64,000 nt of DNA from Streptomyces olivoverticillatus (GTDB lineage: Bacteria; Actinomycetota; Actinomycetes; Streptomycetales; Streptomycetaceae), in the NCBI RefSeq assembly GCF_014203555.1, contig NZ_JACHJH010000003.1, forward strand, positions 456,899 to 520,898. The letters run 5' to 3'. Positions 61,030-64,000 of the stretch are shown piece by piece. How positions within the stretch are numbered: the stretch's first letter is position 1; each line of letters begins with the position of its first letter. A model generated the notes under the pieces. It saw only the letters and a list, made by a program, of their open reading frames with translations, was not told the origin of the DNA and made no database searches. The position numbers were made by a program, and so were the translations under genes.

Positions 61030-62943
61030 TCATCCCCTCGGCCGGCTGCGCGTGTCCACGGCCTTGGCGGGGGCCGGGATCGGCTCGCGGCGCTCCAGCC
61101 ACCACTCCCGCCACAGCTCCCCCTGCCAGACCGCGACCGGTCCGAGCGCGGTGATCAGCGCCAGCAACCCCCAGACCTGCATGGCCGTGTGGGTGTGCCC
61201 GAACAGCGCCGACGAGGCGAGCATCACGATGAAGGTCCCGGCCCACATCAGGTGCGTGCGGAAGGTCGCCACGCAGTCGGGGCTGGCCGCGGCGCCCTTG
61301 GGCGTGACCACGAAGCGCGGGCGCCGCCGCAGCAGCGCCTCGCCCAGCGAGCGCGCGTACAGCGGCGCAGCGAGCGCGGACATCACCATGCCCGCCGCTC
61401 CCGAGGATCCGGCCGGTTCGTGCGGGCTGACGTTGTGGCGCCGGTTCCACAGGTACAGGCCGATCTGCAGGGCCGCCGCGTCGCAGTAGAGCATCAGCCA
61501 CACATGCGGCTCCACCGTGACCCCGGAGGCTCCGAGACCGAGGAAGAGCACGCAGGTCAGGGCGCCGAGGACCCAGTTCAGCGCGGCCATCGGGTAATAG
61601 GCGGTCATCAGCGCGTAGTTGAGCACCCGGCCCGGCGGCAGCGCCCACACCGCCCGCCAGAACTGCCGCAGCAGCGTCTCGTACGTCCCGCGCGACCAGC
61701 GCAGCTGCTGGGAGAAGAAGTCCGTCCACGTCGACGGCCCCTCCCCCACCGCGAGCACGTCGGGGGTGTACACCGACCGCCAGCGGCAGCCGGTGGCGGG
61801 GTTGCGGCGGCGGTGGATCTCCAGGCCGGTCGCCATGTCCTCGGTGATGGAGTCGTAGAGCCCGCCGATCTGCCGCAGCACGCTGATGCGCACGCAGTTG
61901 CTGGTGCCGACGAACATGGGCGAGCCGTAGGCGTTGCCCGCGCGCTGGATCAGCGCGTGGAAGAGGAACTGCTGGCTCTCGGCGGCCTTGGTCACGGCGG
62001 TGGTGTAGTTGCCGTAGACCTGGGGGCCGACGACGAACGCCACGTCCGGGTCACGGAAGTAACCGAGCATCCGCTCCAGGAAGTTGGGCAGCGGGACGTG
62101 GTCGGTGTCCACCATCGCCATGAACTCGTAGGCTTCCCCGTGCGCGTCCAGCCAGGAGTTGTAGTTGCCGTGCTTGGTGCGGGCCCGGAAGCAGCCGGAG
62201 GGCTGGTTCCAGCGGTCGACGCCCTTGCGTGTGAAGTGTCTGACGCCCAGCCGCCGGCACAGCCGCTTGGCCTCGGGGTCGTCGCCCTCGTCCAGCAGCC
62301 AGACGTCCAGGATCCCGTCGTGCGCGATGCGCACCGCCCCCTCCAGGGTGGCCCGCACCATGGACAGGGGCTCCTTGCCCGGCACGAAGGTCGTCAGGAA
62401 CGCCACCCGCGTCCCCGGCTGCGCGCGCACCGGCACCGGGTCCCTGGCCACCCAGGTGGCGTGTGCGTTGGAGACGACGTTGACCACCCGGAACAGCTCG
62501 ATCAGCCCGATCGACACCAGCATCACGTGGTCGGCCGCGCGCTCCCAGGCACCGACGTAGTCGCGGTAGAGCCAGTGGCCCGGCGACATCAGCCAGATCA
62601 GCAGCCCCAGACAGACCAGCGGGGCGGCCCCCACCAGGAGCCTCACCCCCACTCCGCCGCCCTCCCCGCCGAGCAGCCGCCGGTAGCGCACGCGGTAGAC
62701 GCCGTCGGGGGGCTCGGTCAGCTCCCCCGCCAGCCGGCTGAACCCTGTGTAGTCGTAGCGGGCCGGGGCGCTCGCCCGCGGCCCCGCACCCGGCCCGCCG
62801 GGGCCGTCCGCGCCACAGGGGCCGGGGCCCCCGCCCCTGCCTGTCCCGGGCGGGCCCAGGGCGGGTGGGCCATCCGGGGGCTTCGCCGCGTCCGGGCACT
62901 CCCGGGCCGCCGCCAAGCGCGCTCCACTCGCCGAAATCGCCAC
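61030..62943 (-). CDS. cslA: CslA, cellulose synthase-like glycosyltransferase
   Basis: A 637-residue membrane GT2. GTG 62943 has GGGGGTG upstream and gives the usual length; an upstream GTG at 63018 would add a poorly conserved leader. Motifs: WLLDEGDDPEAKRLC (the first Asp), MVDTDHVPLPNF (DxD), SITEDMATG (ED) and FFSQQLRWSRGT (QxxRW). Several membrane helices lie before and after. It makes a beta-1,4-type glycan at hyphal tips and works with GlxA and CslZ encoded next to it. Confidence 0.93.
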   Translation of the reverse strand: MAISASGARLAAARECPDAAKPPDGPPALGPPGTGRGGGPGPCGADGPGGPGAGPRASAPARYDYTGFSRLAGELTEPPDGVYRVRYRRLLGGEGGGVGVRLLVGAAPLVCLGLLIWLMSPGHWLYRDYVGAWERAADHVMLVSIGLIELFRVVNVVSNAHATWVARDPVPVRAQPGTRVAFLTTFVPGKEPLSMVRATLEGAVRIAHDGILDVWLLDEGDDPEAKRLCRRLGVRHFTRKGVDRWNQPSGCFRARTKHGNYNSWLDAHGEAYEFMAMVDTDHVPLPNFLERMLGYFRDPDVAFVVGPQVYGNYTTAVTKAAESQQFLFHALIQRAGNAYGSPMFVGTSNCVRISVLRQIGGLYDSITEDMATGLEIHRRRNPATGCRWRSVYTPDVLAVGEGPSTWTDFFSQQLRWSRGTYETLLRQFWRAVWALPPGRVLNYALMTAYYPMAALNWVLGALTCVLFLGLGASGVTVEPHVWLMLYCDAAALQIGLYLWNRRHNVSPHEPAGSSGAAGMVMSALAAPLYARSLGEALLRRRPRFVVTPKGAAASPDCVATFRTHLMWAGTFIVMLASSALFGHTHTAMQVWGLLALITALGPVAVWQGELWREWWLERREPIPAPAKAVDTRSRPRG

Positions 62944-63270
62944 TTCACACCCCCAGCCACTAAGGGACACGGGACAAGGGCAGCCGTCGGGCGCTGTGTG
63001 CAGCACACCAACCGACAACAGCGGAGAAAAACTAACAAAACGGACCTACGATGATGTGACAACCGCACCGAAGATCGCATCTTCATCACCCACATGGCCC
63101 ACCCGCCCGAGCGGTGCCGGGCTCATCCGGCGGATACGGTCGGATGACGGTCCGATGGAGCCCCCCGTTCGGCCGAAGTGCTCTAGAATTGCGGAATTCT
63201 TCAATTCACTACTTCTACGGATCGTGCGAATCGTGCGAGAGGAATCGGACGAGCCGCGTAGGGGGCCGCA
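62944..63270. other. Divergent promoter region between cslA and the ArsR operon
   Basis: A 327-bp region, unusually AT-rich for the window around 63020-63060. On the minus strand TTGTCA (63062-63057) may be the -35 of cslA. The right part holds an inverted repeat at 63186-63207 and direct repeats ATCGTGCGA (63221-63238). No gene is seen. Confidence 0.5.
63186..63207. promoter_or_regulatory. ArsR-type inverted repeat
   Basis: GAATTG and CAATTC bracket a central GGAATTCTT; the 22-bp element is palindromic with two mismatched pairs. It lies about 65 bp before the small gene of the ArsR operon and fits an autoregulatory operator. Confidence 0.55.
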
Positions 63271-63459
63271 GTGAGTGCGTTCGCCGAAGCGATGCGGGAG
63301 CGGGTGCGCGCCGCGCGCGCCGCGCTGGCGGCGGCACGGGCGGCCGACGACGTCTTCGCGACGGCGGTCGCGGAGGAGGAGCTGGACGACGCGCTGCGGC
63401 TGGCCGATGCACACGGCGTGACCACGAGGGACGACGAGGACGGGCGGGGCAGGAGTTGA
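63271..63459 (+). CDS. Small helical protein in ArsR operon
   Basis: A 62-residue Ala/Arg/Glu-rich helical protein starting MSAFAEAMRERVRAARAALA, GTG start with GTAGGGGG. It overlaps no other gene but its stop is 5 bp before the ArsR start. Common in Streptomyces upstream of an ArsR gene. Function unknown. Confidence 0.6.
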   Translation: MSAFAEAMRERVRAARAALAAARAADDVFATAVAEEELDDALRLADAHGVTTRDDEDGRGRS

Positions 63460-63464
63460 TCGGG

Positions 63465-63842
63465 GTGCGGGTACCGCTCTACCAGGCGAAGGCGGAGTTC
63501 TTCCGGATGCTCGGGCACCCGGTGCGCATCCGGGTCCTCGAACTCCTGCAGGACGGGCCGATGCCGGTGCGCGAGATGCTCGCCGAGATCGGGATCGAGC
63601 CCTCCAGCCTCTCCCAGCAGCTGGCGGTGTTGCGGCGCTCGGGCATCGTGACCGCCACCCGCGAGGGCGCCACGGTGGTGTACGCACTGGCCGGCGGCGA
63701 CGTGGCGGAGCTGCTCGCGGCGGCCCGGCGCATCCTGGCGCAGGTGCTGACGGGACAGGAAGAACTGCTGACGGAACTGCGCGGCGCCGAGAGCCGGGCG
63801 GGATCCGCAGCGTTGACGACGACGAGTGGAGAAGAGCAGTGA
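63465..63842 (+). CDS. ArsR-family regulator
   Basis: A 125-residue winged-helix protein from GTG 63465 (AGGAG 9 nt upstream; TTG 63456 is also in frame). HTH sequence: FFRMLGHPVRIRVLELLQDG, then MPVREMLAEIGIEPSSLSQQ and LAVLRRSGIVTATREGATVV. No cysteine metal site, so it responds to something other than a classical metal. It probably represses the operon via the repeat at 63186-63207. Confidence 0.88.
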   Translation: MRVPLYQAKAEFFRMLGHPVRIRVLELLQDGPMPVREMLAEIGIEPSSLSQQLAVLRRSGIVTATREGATVVYALAGGDVAELLAAARRILAQVLTGQEELLTELRGAESRAGSAALTTTSGEEQ

Positions 63843-64000
63843 CGAACGGCGGTGCCGCCGACCGGCCCACGACCCCCGCCCCCGTGCCGAGGGATCTTGG
63901 CGCGGGGAGCGAGGAGTACAAGGAGCGCTGGGTCGCCTGGCGGGTCCTCGTCTACGTCGTCGTGGGCCACTTCCTCGCCGGGTTCATCTGGCTGCTCTTC
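63839..64000 (+). CDS. Small membrane protein, cut by window end
   Basis: A partial gene, GTG 63839, overlapping the ArsR stop (GTGA). It encodes a Pro-rich soluble start and the beginning of a membrane helix (WRVLVYVVVGHFLAGFIWLL). It resembles DUF6126-type small membrane proteins that follow ArsR genes in Streptomyces. The end lies outside the window. Confidence 0.6.
   Translation, partial: MTNGGAADRPTTPAPVPRDLGAGSEEYKERWVAWRVLVYVVVGHFLAGFIWLLF

Noticed and set aside
59095..63054. 1319-codon plus-strand open frame opposite glxA and cslA
   Set aside because: It is antisense to two well-supported genes, its translation is low-complexity Gly/Arg/His/Val, and it has no ribosome binding site or domain.
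1..64000. tRNA genes or CRISPR arrays
   Set aside because: No cloverleaf-like segment or regularly spaced repeat series was recognised by eye; a dedicated scan could still find a tRNA fragment at an attachment site.

Overview
The window is very GC-rich actinobacterial DNA (GC-rich third codon positions, frequent GTG starts, GTGA/ATGA start-stop overlaps). It carries a cslA-glxA-cslZ tip-glycan locus, so the host is almost certainly a Streptomyces. About half of it (1 to roughly 30-34 kb) is a siphovirus-type prophage. The rest is ordinary chromosome.

Prophage late region, 1-26.9 kb, nearly all on the + strand: small zinc-ribbon and helix-turn-helix proteins, a secreted GH16 glycosidase, terminase small and large subunits, portal, MuF-like head protein, a capsid maturation protease fused to a scaffold-like tail, the major capsid protein, connector genes with a NUMOD3-like repeat protein among them, the tail tube protein, two tail-assembly chaperones probably linked by a -1 frameshift, the tape measure, two adhesin-like tail proteins, an HNH-like protein, and a lysis cassette. 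The lysis cassette holds a GH25 endolysin, holin-like membrane proteins and a membrane-anchored collagen-like protein. Strong hairpins separate several of these blocks. Replication genes are not in the window and must lie to the left if the prophage is complete.

Integration and regulation region, 26.9-34.4 kb: a minus-strand HTH regulator behind a consensus promoter set in a large inverted repeat, a tyrosine integrase, several small proteins, a HAD phosphatase, a 404-residue XRE regulator, a GntR regulator, and a 600-bp gene-poor stretch with a promoter-like palindrome and a perfect 14-bp hairpin. A perfect 11-7-11 inverted repeat at 29715-29743 has the geometry of a tyrosine-recombinase core site. 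The exact right boundary of the prophage is not proven.

Chromosome, 34.4-64 kb: a double alpha/beta-hydrolase fusion; an XRE regulator divergent from a zinc alcohol dehydrogenase; a translationally coupled ACP / ketoacyl synthase / MMPL exporter operon; a Mut7-C RNase protein; a DUF1876 protein; MscL; a histidine kinase with an extra C-terminal membrane domain; a truncated response regulator abutting a truncated ferritin-like gene (a rearrangement scar); a GMC oxidoreductase with its small subunit; a threonine/serine dehydratase; a TetR regulator with twin operators divergent from a DUF1348 protein; secreted and hypothetical proteins; a coupled pair of related mini zinc ribbons; LigD-polymerase and LigC-type ligase genes of bacterial NHEJ, divergent; the cslZ / glxA / cslA locus; and an ArsR-led operon cut by the window end.

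No rRNA, tRNA or CRISPR array was recognised. Family names are from reading motifs and context only; no database search was run.
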